Shown in pieces: positions 9,172 to 18,163 of a DNA stretch of 64,000 nt. The stretch lies in NCBI GenBank assembly GCA_964636665.1, contig CAZWVT010000003.1, forward strand, positions 1-64,000. Reading direction: 5' to 3'. The notes under the pieces are model-generated. The model saw only the letters and a list, made by a program, of their open reading frames with translations, searched no databases and was not told where the DNA came from. The position numbers were made by a program, and so were the translations under genes. This DNA is from JAAYLC01 sp964636665. Lineage in GTDB: Bacteria; Bacteroidota; Bacteroidia; Flavobacteriales; Flavobacteriaceae. Position 1 is the first letter of the stretch. Each line of letters starts with the position of its first letter.

Positions 9172-10332
9172 ATGAGTAAAGATGTAAAATCGGTCGAATA
9201 TGGCCTTGAAAAAATTTTTGATGGAGCAGAAGATTTTCTTCCGCTTTTAGGAACAGATTATGTTGAACTTTATGTAGGAAATGCAAAACAATCAGCACAT
9301 TATTACAAAACTGCATTTGGATTTCAGTCATTGGCTTACAAAGGATTGGAAACCGGTTCCAGAGACGAAGTGAGTTATGTATTGGCTCAAGATAAGATTC
9401 GTCTGGTTCTTACAAGTCCGTTGAATAGCAAATCGCCAATAAATGACCATATTGTAAAACATGGAGATGGCGTTAAAGTAATTGCTCTTTGGGTTGAAGA
9501 TGCGCGAAGTGCTTTTGAAGAAACTACAAAACGAGGTGCAAAGCCATTTTTGGAACCGACAGTTGAAAAAGATGACCATGGTGAAATCGTACGTAGTGGA
9601 ATTTACACCTATGGAGAAACCATTCATATGTTCGTTGAACGAAAAAATTATAAGGGAATTTTCTTGCCCGGATACCGTAAATGGGAAAGCGATTACAATC
9701 CGCCCACTTTAGGACTAAAATACATTGATCACATGGTGGGAAATGTCGGTTGGAATCAAATGAATAAATGGGTTTCTTGGTATGAGCAAGTAATGGGCTT
9801 TGTAAATTTCCTTTCTTTCGATGACAAACAAATCCACACAGAATATTCTGCGCTGATGAGTAAAGTAATGAGCAACGGGAACGGAAGAATTAAATTTCCC
9901 ATCAACGAGCCGGCAGAAGGAAAGAAAAAATCACAAATAGAAGAGTATTTAGATTTTTACGAAGGCGAAGGCGTACAACATATTGCAGTTACGACAGATG
10001 ATATTGTCTCAACCGTAAGACAACTGAAAGAAAGAGGGGTTGAGTTTTTACCACCGCCCCCACAAGCTTATTATGACGACATTCCGCGCCGTTTGGGAGA
10101 CCATATGAAAATAATGAAAGAAGATATCCAAGAACTTCAAAAGTATTCTATCTTAGTAGATGCGGACGAAGAGGGATATTTATTGCAAATATTTACAAAA
10201 CCGGTTCAGGACAGACCCACCTTGTTTTTTGAAATAATCCAAAGAATGGGAGCCCGAGGTTTTGGTGCAGGAAACTTTAAAGCGCTTTTTGAATCAATCG
10301 AAAGAGAACAAGCGCAAAGAGGCACCCTGTAA
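9172..10332 (+). CDS. hppD: 4-hydroxyphenylpyruvate dioxygenase
   Basis: A 386-residue HPPD that converts 4-hydroxyphenylpyruvate to homogentisate. Two vicinal-oxygen-chelate domains are visible, with the C-terminal one holding the iron triad: His187 (YIDHMVGNV), His270 (GVQHIAV) and Glu354 (TLFFEIIQR). The C-terminal GFGAGNFKALFESIEREQ is the signature that closes over the active site. The start is ATG 9172, 45 bases after hmgA. The order hmgA-hppD and the shared terminator suggest one transcript. Confidence 0.97.
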   Translation: MSKDVKSVEYGLEKIFDGAEDFLPLLGTDYVELYVGNAKQSAHYYKTAFGFQSLAYKGLETGSRDEVSYVLAQDKIRLVLTSPLNSKSPINDHIVKHGDGVKVIALWVEDARSAFEETTKRGAKPFLEPTVEKDDHGEIVRSGIYTYGETIHMFVERKNYKGIFLPGYRKWESDYNPPTLGLKYIDHMVGNVGWNQMNKWVSWYEQVMGFVNFLSFDDKQIHTEYSALMSKVMSNGNGRIKFPINEPAEGKKKSQIEEYLDFYEGEGVQHIAVTTDDIVSTVRQLKERGVEFLPPPPQAYYDDIPRRLGDHMKIMKEDIQELQKYSILVDADEEGYLLQIFTKPVQDRPTLFFEIIQRMGARGFGAGNFKALFESIEREQAQRGTL

Positions 10333-10349
10333 CAATTGCGAATTTATAA

Positions 10350-10393
10350 AAAAACATAGAACAAGTAATTTTCAATATTTGTTCTATGTTTTT
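10350..10393 (+). terminator. Intrinsic terminator after hmgA-hppD
   Basis: A perfect 15-bp stem (10350-10364 with 10379-10393, core ACATAGAACAA / TTGTTCTATGT) with a 14-base loop and a T-rich right arm. It starts 17 bases after the hppD stop codon. Confidence 0.85.
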
Positions 10394-10476
10394 CTCTTAC
10401 TAAAAGAAGATTCGTGATTTTGGAATGAATATTGTAAAACCAGCAACCGTACAATAATTCAAATGATTCTCACAGA

Positions 10477-11244
10477 ATGAAGAAATTAATAATACTCCTT
10501 ATATTAGGAAGCTTCTCGGTTGCTGTAACAGCTCAACAAAAAGCATATAAAGACGGCGAATGGTTTAGATTCCGTGTTCATTATGGATTCGTAACAGCAG
10601 GATATGCAACCTTAGAAGTTGAAGAAAAAGCATTCCGTGGGAGAAAAGTACATCACGTAAAAGGATTTGGAGAAACCGTAGGCGTTTCTCGATGGTTTTT
10701 TAAAGTACGCGACGATTATCAAAGTTATATAGAAAAAGAAACCGACTTGCCCCTTCATTTTGTTCGAGATATTTATGAAGGTGGCTACACCAAAGACATT
10801 CGAGTAGATTTTAATCACCAAATATCAAAAGCTACAGTCAAAGACAGAGAAAAAGATTTAACCAGCATTTTTTCAATAGAAGAAAATACGCAAGATATGA
10901 TTTCAGCGTTCTATTATTTGCGGAATCATATCGATATCAATAATCTTAAAGAAGGCGATATCGTTGAAATTAATATGTTTTTTGACAATGAAAACTTTAA
11001 ATTTCAAATGAGATTTCTCGGTCGGGAACAATTAAGCACCAGATTTGGAACCGTTCCCAGTTTGATATTCAGGCCTTATGTCCAGTCAGGAAGAGTCTTT
11101 CGAGAAAAAGAAAGTCTGACTGTATGGATTAGCGATGATGAGAATAAAATTCCACTTTTAATTAGAGCAGAATTGGCTGTCGGATCGTTAAAAGCAACTT
11201 TAATTGAATATAAAGGGCTTCGTCATCCGTTTATAACCAAATAA
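10477..11244 (+). CDS. DUF3108 domain secreted protein
   Basis: A 255-residue protein with a clear signal peptide (MKKLIILLILGSFSVAVTAQQ). The body matches the DUF3108 pattern: GEWFRFRVHYGFVTAGYATLEV at the mature N-terminus, the RWFFKVRDDYQSYIEKET segment, and LTVWISDDENKIPLLIRAELAVGSLKATL near the C-terminus. It is expected to form a periplasmic or outer-membrane-facing beta-rich domain; the biochemical role of the family is not established. It is followed after 36 bases by the M23 lipoprotein, so both may act on the envelope in one operon. Confidence 0.88.
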   Translation: MKKLIILLILGSFSVAVTAQQKAYKDGEWFRFRVHYGFVTAGYATLEVEEKAFRGRKVHHVKGFGETVGVSRWFFKVRDDYQSYIEKETDLPLHFVRDIYEGGYTKDIRVDFNHQISKATVKDREKDLTSIFSIEENTQDMISAFYYLRNHIDINNLKEGDIVEINMFFDNENFKFQMRFLGREQLSTRFGTVPSLIFRPYVQSGRVFREKESLTVWISDDENKIPLLIRAELAVGSLKATLIEYKGLRHPFITK

Positions 11245-11280
11245 TTAAATAATTTTGCAATTGATAAAAATCATTTTATT

Positions 11281-12513
11281 TTGAGAAAGCTACTAGTTTT
11301 AGTTCTTCCTTTACTCCTTTTTGCATCGTGTAAAAAAAATCACGATATCGGAGAACCTGCCGATGACCGCTTGGCAGAATTATATACCCCAAATAAAGCA
11401 TTCGGATATGTGTTGGATGATTTTAATATCGTCCATGATACTATCAGAAGAGGTGATACTTTTGGTGATATTTTAGGCTCTAACGGAGTTCCTTATGATA
11501 AAATAATGGAAGTTGCCACAAAGTACAAAGACAGCTTTGACGTTCGGCGAATCCGAATTGGAAATCCTTACATTCTTCTAAATTCCAAGGATTCCATCAA
11601 TAAAACTCAAGTGTTTATTTATCAAAACTCTAAAGTGGATTTTTCAGTCGTTGATTTTAGAGACACTGTCGCATTAAAAAAATACAGCAAACCGGTAACC
11701 TATGTTGAAAAAGAAGCTTCCGGAATTATTAACCATTCCCTTTCAGTTACCTTGGACGAACAAAACTTAAGTCCTTATATGACGGATAAATTGGCAAATA
11801 TTTTTGCGTGGACAATTAATTTTTTCCGGTTGCAACAAGGCGATCGCTTTAAAGTAGTCTATACTGAAAAAGTTATTGATGATACGATTTCAGCAGGATT
11901 ACATGAAATAAAGGCCGCTTATTTCGAACATCACGGCAAGCCTTTATACGCCTTCCGTTTTGATGCTGAAGACTCAAATGAAAACAGTCTGGTAGGTTAT
12001 TTTGATGAAAATGCAAACAATTTAAGACGTGCTTTTTTGCAAGCTCCTGTAAAATTTAGCAGAATTTCTTCTCGCTATAATTTGAATAGAAGAATCGCTT
12101 ATTACGGATATCAATTACGTCCGCACCGAGGAACGGATTTTGCCGCACCCGTAGGAACTCCAATACTTGCCACTGCAGACGGTGTGGTAAGTAAATCGGA
12201 ATATCGTGGGGGGAACGGAAATTATGTAAAAATTCGACATAACAGTACTTATGAAACCCAGTACCTGCATATGAAAGCCAGAAATGTAAAAGTTGGAGAA
12301 TATGTCAGACAAGGCGAAGTAATTGGCTGGATTGGGATGACCGGAAATACCAGCGGACCTCATGTCTGTTACAGATTCTGGAAAAATGGCAAAGAAGTAG
12401 ATCCGTTTAAAGAAGAAATACCATATGCTGAACCGCTGTCCGAAGATTTGCATGAGCCGTTTTTTGCAATGCAGACGAAACTTAAAGAAAAATTAGATTG
12501 TATTGCTTTTTAA
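11281..12513 (+). CDS. M23 family metallopeptidase lipoprotein
   Basis: A 410-residue lipoprotein with signal MRKLLVLVLPLLLFASC and lipobox LFASC (Cys17). The start is TTG at 11281; no better start lies nearby. An OapA/LysM-like N-terminal part (RRGDTFGDILGSNGVPYDKI) precedes a C-terminal LytM/M23 domain with the first zinc motif HRGTD (His282, Asp286) and the YLH motif (His330). The usual HxH is GPHVCYRF here: His361 is kept but the second His, the third zinc ligand, is Cys363. Cys can ligate zinc, so the enzyme may still be active. The likely role is peptidoglycan endopeptidase or a LytM-type activator in the periplasm. Confidence 0.9.
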   Translation: MRKLLVLVLPLLLFASCKKNHDIGEPADDRLAELYTPNKAFGYVLDDFNIVHDTIRRGDTFGDILGSNGVPYDKIMEVATKYKDSFDVRRIRIGNPYILLNSKDSINKTQVFIYQNSKVDFSVVDFRDTVALKKYSKPVTYVEKEASGIINHSLSVTLDEQNLSPYMTDKLANIFAWTINFFRLQQGDRFKVVYTEKVIDDTISAGLHEIKAAYFEHHGKPLYAFRFDAEDSNENSLVGYFDENANNLRRAFLQAPVKFSRISSRYNLNRRIAYYGYQLRPHRGTDFAAPVGTPILATADGVVSKSEYRGGNGNYVKIRHNSTYETQYLHMKARNVKVGEYVRQGEVIGWIGMTGNTSGPHVCYRFWKNGKEVDPFKEEIPYAEPLSEDLHEPFFAMQTKLKEKLDCIAF

Positions 12514-12621
12514 GATTAGTGGCGTGATTTACTTTCCGATTTCTTCTGTTGACACGTTGAATTATTAACTGTTTTATTAAATAAAATCATTTTTTAAAGC
12601 TCCAAAGAATATAAAAAAAGA

Positions 12622-12659
12622 AAAGAAGGTTTGATTTTTTGCATTTTTAAACTTTCTTT
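12622..12659 (+). terminator. Probable terminator of the DUF3108-M23 unit
   Basis: An 11-bp stem AAAGAAGGTTT / AAACTTTCTTT (12622-12632 with 12649-12659, one G-T pair), followed by GTTTTATC. It overlaps the glutamate dehydrogenase promoter, so one stretch would end one transcript and start the next. Confidence 0.5.
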
Positions 12660-12671
12660 GTTTTATCTTTG
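12638..12671 (+). promoter_or_regulatory. Promoter of the glutamate dehydrogenase gene
   Basis: TTTG at 12638-12641 and TATCTTTG at 12664-12671 are separated by 22 bases, matching the Flavobacterium-type promoter (TTG, 17-23 bases, TAnnTTTG). Transcription would start near 12678, about 40 bases before the ATG. Confidence 0.65.
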
Positions 12672-12716
12672 ATAGAAAAGGAAGAATCCCCAAAAATTCT
12701 TACCAAAATACAGCTT

Positions 12717-14009
12717 ATGATACATGTTACAGAGGAGCAATCGGTACCTGCAAAACACGGATTGTTAGAAAATGTCCTTCAACAATTTAATCACGCAGCC
12801 GACCAAATCAAATTAAATCCGAATATTCGGAAAATCTTAGAAGTTCCAAACACTGAAATTCTCATCAATTTTCCTGTTAAGATGGACAATGGGGATGTTG
12901 AAGTTTTCACGGGTTACAGAGTGCAACACAACAATGCTTTAGGTCCGTATAAAGGAGGATTGCGTTATCATCCTACGGTAGATATTAATGCTACGCGGGC
13001 ATTGGCTATGTGGATGACTTGGAAAACCTCTTTGGCTGGAATTCCTTATGGAGGTGCTAAAGGTGGAATAAAACTGGATCCTTCAAAATACTCTATAAAT
13101 GAGTTGGAACGAATTACCAGAAGATTCACCTATGCGCTTGGTGAAAATATCGGTCCCGAACACGATATTCCTGCACCGGATGTGAATACAAATCCGCAAA
13201 CCATGGCCTGGATTGCCGATACTTATATGTCAACCAAAAGCACTCCGGAAAGAAGCAAGAATATGCACGTGGTAACAGGAAAACCAATCGGAAGTGGAGG
13301 CTTGGAAGGAAGAGACCGTTCCACAGGTTTTGGAGTCTATCTGATGATTCGCTTTTGGACTGAAAAAATGGGAGAGTCGCTTAAAGGGAAAAAATTTATT
13401 GTCCAAGGATTCGGAAATGTCGGATATTGGGCTTCTAATTTCTTGATGCGTGAAGGAGCTTTAATGGTAGGCGTTCAAGATGCTTTTGGTTCTATAGCGA
13501 ATGCAGAGGGTATTGATGTTGAAAAATTGTATGCTTATACTCAAATCAACAAAGGAAGCATCAAGGATTATGCACAAGCTTCACCTATAGAAAACGAAGA
13601 TTTTTTTGAGATAGATTGCGATTATTTCATTCCCGCAGCTCTCGGAAATCAAATTACCAAAGACAATGCACCGCATATAAAAGCAAGATTAATAGCAGAA
13701 GGCGCAAACGGTCCTACTGATAAAGAAGGCGAGCAAATATTATTAGAAAGAAATATTAGTATCATTCCAGATATTTTATGTAATTCCGGCGGAGTAATAG
13801 GCAGCTATTTTGAGTGGCTTCAAAACAGAAACGGCGAAATGTGGCATTTGGAAGAGATTCTAAAAAGAATAGAAAAGAAAATGAAATCCAATTTTGATAA
13901 GGTGAATGATTATGCTGACGAGAAAAATGTAGATTTAAGAACGGCTGCATTTTGCATCGCCATAGAACGAATTGAACAAGCTTATATTCTTCGAGGAATT
14001 TTTCCTTAA
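12717..14009 (+). CDS. gdhA: Glutamate dehydrogenase
   Basis: A 430-residue Glu/Leu/Phe/Val dehydrogenase, the usual length of the hexameric ~420-430 residue class. It interconverts glutamate and 2-oxoglutarate plus ammonia. The frame shows NALGPYKGGLRYHPTV, the catalytic Lys motif PYGGAKGGIKLDP, DIPAPDVNTN and the Rossmann motif GFGNVG, then the SGGVIGSYFEWLQN end region. An Asp follows the second Rossmann strand (VGVQDAFG), which may point to NAD rather than NADP, but this is only suggestive. The frame is open to a TTG at 12669, but that codon is the 3' end of the -7 promoter box, so ATG 12717 (MIHVTEEQSV) is the start. Confidence 0.95.
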   Translation: MIHVTEEQSVPAKHGLLENVLQQFNHAADQIKLNPNIRKILEVPNTEILINFPVKMDNGDVEVFTGYRVQHNNALGPYKGGLRYHPTVDINATRALAMWMTWKTSLAGIPYGGAKGGIKLDPSKYSINELERITRRFTYALGENIGPEHDIPAPDVNTNPQTMAWIADTYMSTKSTPERSKNMHVVTGKPIGSGGLEGRDRSTGFGVYLMIRFWTEKMGESLKGKKFIVQGFGNVGYWASNFLMREGALMVGVQDAFGSIANAEGIDVEKLYAYTQINKGSIKDYAQASPIENEDFFEIDCDYFIPAALGNQITKDNAPHIKARLIAEGANGPTDKEGEQILLERNISIIPDILCNSGGVIGSYFEWLQNRNGEMWHLEEILKRIEKKMKSNFDKVNDYADEKNVDLRTAAFCIAIERIEQAYILRGIFP

Positions 14010-14037
14010 TTTGCACCATAATTATTACTTATTTTTG
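14010..14037 (+). promoter_or_regulatory. Promoter of the pnt operon
   Basis: TTTG at 14010-14013 and TATTTTTG at 14030-14037, 16 bases apart, lie 25 bases before the pntAA ATG. The -7 box is an exact TAnnTTTG match. Confidence 0.6.
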
Positions 14038-14061
14038 TCCTACTGGAATTAGAAACAACTT

Positions 14062-15186
14062 ATGACCAACCAACCAAAACCAATCTTGGTAGGATTCCTG
14101 AAAACACCTGAAGATTCTCGTGTTTGTATCCTGCCCAAAGAAACCAAACGAATCGTTTCCGAACTTAAGTGGACTGTTCTTGTCGAATCCGGATTAGGCA
14201 GTTCTCTTGGAATATCAGATGCAGAATATGAAGAAACCGGTGCTTCTGCAGCTTCTCGTGAAGAAATATTTGCATCTGCATTTTATGTTATTTCTTTAAA
14301 CCATGTTTATAATGGAGAAGAAATTCAGGAAGGAACCCATTTTATCGGAATCTATAACCCTTTGTTTTATCGCAATCGACTTGATATTTATGAGAAAAAT
14401 AAATTAACCGTATCAAGTTTGGATTTACTACCGCGAACCACACTTGCACAATCGATGGATGTTTTGTCGTCTATGGCATCTTTAGCCGGATATCGTGCAG
14501 TAATTAAAGCATCTGCATTATTCAACGGGGTTCTACCGATGTTTACTACAGCAGCCGGAACAATTACGCCTGCCAAAGTGTTGATTTTAGGTGCCGGAGT
14601 AGCCGGACTGCAAGCAATTGCAACCGCAAGAAGATTAGGTGCAATCGTAGAAGCATTTGATGTGCGATCTGCAGCGGGAGAAGAAGTTAGAAGTTTGGGA
14701 GCCACTTTTGTAGAAGTTGAAGGTCATCAAGAGTCAGAAAGTGCTGGAGGTTATGCGGTGGAACAAAGCGATGAATACAAAGCCAAACAAAAAGAACTTA
14801 TTCACAAGCATATTTCTTCAGCCGATATTGTAATAAGTACAGCGAATATTCCTGGAAGAAAAGCTCCGCTATTGATAGAAAACAGATCGGTGGAAGCAAT
14901 GAAAGAGGGAAGTATTATTATCGACCTTGCTGCTGAACAAGGAGGAAATTGCGCTTTGTCAAAAAATAATGAAATTATTGTTCATAAAGGAGTTACAATA
15001 GTTGGAAATTCAAACTTATCAACAGAAATTCCGGCAGCAGCTTCAAAATTACTTTCAAATAATTTTTTCTCTTTCTTGAAACATTTGGCGAAGGCTAAAG
15101 AAAATGACCCATTAATCGATGGAAGTCAAATCATGTTTGAAGGAAATTTTACCCATCCTCATTTTGTAGAATCTCAAACTATTTAA
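14062..15186 (+). CDS. pntAA: Proton-translocating NAD(P) transhydrogenase, alpha subunit part 1
   Basis: A 374-residue soluble NAD(H)-binding domain (dI) of the split-type transhydrogenase. It has the alanine-dehydrogenase-like fold, with the N-terminal PEDSRVCILPKETKRI segment and the NAD Rossmann motif LGAGVAGLQAIATARRLGAIVEAFDVR near residue 177. The RQD-loop region is represented by the SAAGEEVRSLGATFVE strand. It passes hydride between NADH and NADP+ together with dIII in PntB. Five bases separate it from pntAB. It is the first gene of a three-gene operon with its own promoter. Confidence 0.95.
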   Translation: MTNQPKPILVGFLKTPEDSRVCILPKETKRIVSELKWTVLVESGLGSSLGISDAEYEETGASAASREEIFASAFYVISLNHVYNGEEIQEGTHFIGIYNPLFYRNRLDIYEKNKLTVSSLDLLPRTTLAQSMDVLSSMASLAGYRAVIKASALFNGVLPMFTTAAGTITPAKVLILGAGVAGLQAIATARRLGAIVEAFDVRSAAGEEVRSLGATFVEVEGHQESESAGGYAVEQSDEYKAKQKELIHKHISSADIVISTANIPGRKAPLLIENRSVEAMKEGSIIIDLAAEQGGNCALSKNNEIIVHKGVTIVGNSNLSTEIPAAASKLLSNNFFSFLKHLAKAKENDPLIDGSQIMFEGNFTHPHFVESQTI

Positions 15187-15190
15187 CCTT

Positions 15191-15487
15191 ATGGAATTCA
15201 TTGATTTATACATGTCAGAAATTTACTTCGTCATTTTCTGTATTTTTATTGGAATTGAAGTTATCGGAAATGTCCCTGCAATTTTGCATACGCCGCTTAT
15301 GTCGGGAGCCAATGCTATCAGTGGCGTAATCTTGGTGGGAGCGGTCATTATGATTATGAAAGTGGAACCTGATGATTATCTAAATCTCATTCTTGGAGGA
15401 ATAGCCGTTTTCCTCGGGACTTTAAATATTTCCGGAGGCTTTTTTGTCACCGGTCGGATGTTAAAAATGTTTAACTCCAAGAAATAA
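15191..15487 (+). CDS. pntAB: NAD(P) transhydrogenase, alpha subunit part 2 (membrane)
   Basis: A 98-residue protein with three to four hydrophobic helices (for example YFVIFCIFIGIEVIGNVPAIL and GGIAVFLGTLNISGGFFVTGRMLKMF). The helix ending GGFFVTGRMLKMF is typical of the dII alpha part of PntA, which is a separate gene in the three-subunit form. It forms the proton channel with PntB and lies between pntAA and pntB. Confidence 0.94.
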   Translation: MEFIDLYMSEIYFVIFCIFIGIEVIGNVPAILHTPLMSGANAISGVILVGAVIMIMKVEPDDYLNLILGGIAVFLGTLNISGGFFVTGRMLKMFNSKK

Positions 15488-15544
15488 ATAAAACTAAAAC
15501 AACCAACCCTGAAACTAACCTTAGTTTCTTAAACTAACAGACTC

Positions 15545-16975
15545 ATGAGTACATTTATTGAGATTGGCTATTTGTTAGCAACCATTTCTTTTATCCTGGG
15601 ATTAAAGTTTATGAGCTCTCCGGTACGTGCCAAAACCGGAAATGCCATTGCTGCTTTTGGAATGATACTGGCTGTTGTTCTTACATTTATATTGGCTATG
15701 AATGAAGAATTGGAGTTTAACCGGACAACGAATCTGGTAATACTTTTAGTGGCTATTGCTGCCGGAACAATAATAGGAAAGCGAATGTCAGATAAAGTTC
15801 CCATGACGGATATGCCGCAAATGGTATCGATATTTAATGCAACCGGTGGAGGTTGTGCGATGATTCTTGGATTAATTGAAGCAGATGTCATTCAACAGCA
15901 ACTTAATTTAACAATGGTAAATGAGTTGACGGCAGCCGGAATAGGAACGCTTGCTTTATTAACAACAGGAATGGTAACCGGTGCCATTGCTTTTTCCGGA
16001 AGTATTCTTGCAGAACGTAAATTATCGGGAAAAGTAAAAGACAACCGCAAAATGATGACTGTATTCACTGCAAGAATCCTTTTACTTTCATTAGTGGTGC
16101 TTCCTATAGTCTATTTCTCAGGATTTCAGCCGATCAGCTTAACTGTTTTTATGTATTTTCTGTCCGCAATTGCAGTAATTTACGGCGTATTGTTTGTGCT
16201 TCCTATCGGAGGAGCGGATATGCCTGTCGTAATTTCTTTGTTGAATAGTATTACAGGTATAGCCACAGCTTTTGCAGGATTTGCAATTGGAAATAGGGTA
16301 ATGATTGCCGGAGGGATTTTGGTAGGCGCTGCCGGATTAATTTTGACTGTTCTGATGACAAAAGCTATGAATCGCTCTTTGATGAATGTTCTTGCCGGGA
16401 AATTTAAAAAATCCGGAGTGAGTGGAGATTCTGATGTAGTACAGGAAATTAAAGAGATCAGTGTGACTGAAACAGCATTGTCATTATCTTTTGCTCAAAA
16501 AGTAGCAGTAGTACCCGGTTATGGCTTGGCAGTTGCTCAAGCACAACATGTCTGTGGTCAGATGCAACAAATCTTGGAAAAAAGACAATGTGAAGTTGAT
16601 TATATCATTCATCCGGTCGCAGGAAGAATGCCCGGACATATGAATGTGCTTCTTGCCGAAGCCAATGTAGATTATGCCCGATTGAAAGAAATGGAAGAAG
16701 GAAATGAAATCATGTCTCAATACGATGTAGTTTTGGTTATTGGTGCAAATGACGTAGTCAATCCGGCGGCAGAAAACAATCCGAACAGTCCGATTTACGG
16801 AATGCCGATTATTCGCACTCATTTGGCAAAACAGGTGGTAGTTATGAAAAGAAGCATGAGTACCGGTTATGCAGGAGTTCAGAATGACCTTTTCGGGATG
16901 GATAATTGCAGCATCTTATTTGGCGATGCAAAAACGTCGTTGCAGGAGATTGTAAATCAATTGAAATTGATATGA
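15545..16975 (+). CDS. pntB: NAD(P) transhydrogenase, beta subunit
   Basis: A 476-residue PntB of normal length. The N-terminal ~290 residues hold about nine transmembrane helices (dII). The C-terminal domain from about residue 310 is the NADP(H)-binding dIII with VVPGYGLAVAQAQHV, HPVAGRMPGHMNVLLAEA, the VLVIGANDVVNPAA motif and MKRSMSTGYAGVQNDLF. The complex uses the proton motive force to make NADPH from NADH. It is the last gene of pntAA-pntAB-pntB; the metal ABC operon converges from the other side about 30 bases on. Confidence 0.97.
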   Translation: MSTFIEIGYLLATISFILGLKFMSSPVRAKTGNAIAAFGMILAVVLTFILAMNEELEFNRTTNLVILLVAIAAGTIIGKRMSDKVPMTDMPQMVSIFNATGGGCAMILGLIEADVIQQQLNLTMVNELTAAGIGTLALLTTGMVTGAIAFSGSILAERKLSGKVKDNRKMMTVFTARILLLSLVVLPIVYFSGFQPISLTVFMYFLSAIAVIYGVLFVLPIGGADMPVVISLLNSITGIATAFAGFAIGNRVMIAGGILVGAAGLILTVLMTKAMNRSLMNVLAGKFKKSGVSGDSDVVQEIKEISVTETALSLSFAQKVAVVPGYGLAVAQAQHVCGQMQQILEKRQCEVDYIIHPVAGRMPGHMNVLLAEANVDYARLKEMEEGNEIMSQYDVVLVIGANDVVNPAAENNPNSPIYGMPIIRTHLAKQVVVMKRSMSTGYAGVQNDLFGMDNCSILFGDAKTSLQEIVNQLKLI

Positions 16976-17005
16976 TATTTCCGCAAAAAGAAAGTAAGAA
17001 AATAA

Positions 17006-18163
17006 TTAATAAGAAAAGAAGTCTTTTTTAAGCGTTTCGATTTTTTCGTCTTTATTTTCCAAAATATACCTCAAAGATTTTTCGGTAAATTCCTGACCCT
17101 TATCTGTCAATGAAATAATATTTGACGAATTAATACTGATTAATTCGTTTTTCCTTGCTAGGTGCAACACCTTCCTGGATTTTACTTCCCCCCAATTTAT
17201 ATGTTCTTGTAGATGGTTCACATGTCGCTCTTTAATATCGGTATGCCGACTAAGATGTAATAAAAAGGAAATGAGGGACACTTCTGTTTTTTGTTTTCTT
17301 CTACGATACGAAACAGCCAAGAGTCCTTTTTTTGGCGCACTGAAAAACACGATAAAAAATACCACTCCGAGTGTCGTAGCAATGGAACCTGCAATAGAAG
17401 TATCTGTCAAATGCGCTACCCAATATCCGGTTACAGCTGAAAATGCCGCAATAAAAGCAGCAATTAGAATCATTTTTTTTAAATTTTCTGTAAGCATGTA
17501 AGCAGAAGAAGCCGGAGCGATAATTAACGCCACGACTAAAATGGCTCCAACAGCGTTAAAAGCACTAACGATAGTTACAGATGAAACTGTCATCAATCCG
17601 TAGTGAATTATAACCGGTGAGAATCCCAAAGTCAAAGAAAGCCCGGTGTCAAAAGTGCTGATTTTTAGCTCTTTGAAAAATAACAAGAGAAGTATAATTA
17701 TGATTAACAGAACAACACCCATATTCCACAAAGATTTAGGACCTAAATCCAAGTTGTTTAATATGAAACGGTCAAATGGAGCAAATGCTAATTCACCCAA
17801 AAGAACCGCATCCATATCCAGATGAATGTCTCGAGCATTTTGTGAAATTAAAAGAATACCGATACTGAAGAGAATCGGAAAAACAAGTCCGATAGCGGTA
17901 TCTTCTTTTACCAAGCCTGACTTTTGAATGGATTCAACCAGAAAAACGGTGATGACGCCGGTTAAAGCTGCAAATAATATCAATAAAGGAGAGTTTAAAT
18001 CTTGCGTAATAAAAAATCCGATAACAATTCCCGGTAAAATAGAATGACTGATGGCGTCACTGATCATTGCCATTTTTCGCAGAACGAGAAAAACCCCTAA
18101 AATACTGCAAGCAACAGCTGTCAGCACTGCAATGAGTTGTATTTCAATTTGTGGGATTGTCAT
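17006..18163 (-). CDS. Metal ABC transporter permease with C-terminal winged-helix domain (second permease)
   Basis: A 385-residue ABC-3 family permease (ZnuB/TroC-like). About eight transmembrane helices fill residues 5-280, with the family segment MAMISDAISHSILPGIVIGFF near the N-terminus. Residues ~293-385 are an added soluble domain: helical, then HINWGEVKSRKVLHLARKNELISINSSNIISLTDKGQEF, which fits the recognition helix, wing and LTxKG strand of a DtxR/MntR-type winged helix. Simple permeases of this family are about 270-300 residues. It overlaps the upstream permease gene by four bases, so the operon is translationally coupled. The substrate is likely Mn, Fe or Zn. Confidence 0.92.
   Translation of the reverse strand: MTIPQIEIQLIAVLTAVACSILGVFLVLRKMAMISDAISHSILPGIVIGFFITQDLNSPLLILFAALTGVITVFLVESIQKSGLVKEDTAIGLVFPILFSIGILLISQNARDIHLDMDAVLLGELAFAPFDRFILNNLDLGPKSLWNMGVVLLIIIILLLLFFKELKISTFDTGLSLTLGFSPVIIHYGLMTVSSVTIVSAFNAVGAILVVALIIAPASSAYMLTENLKKMILIAAFIAAFSAVTGYWVAHLTDTSIAGSIATTLGVVFFIVFFSAPKKGLLAVSYRRRKQKTEVSLISFLLHLSRHTDIKERHVNHLQEHINWGEVKSRKVLHLARKNELISINSSNIISLTDKGQEFTEKSLRYILENKDEKIETLKKDFFSY

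Noticed and set aside
12669..12716. TTG-initiated N-terminal extension of glutamate dehydrogenase
   Set aside because: The TTG is part of the -7 box TATCTTTG; the ATG at 12717 gives the usual length.
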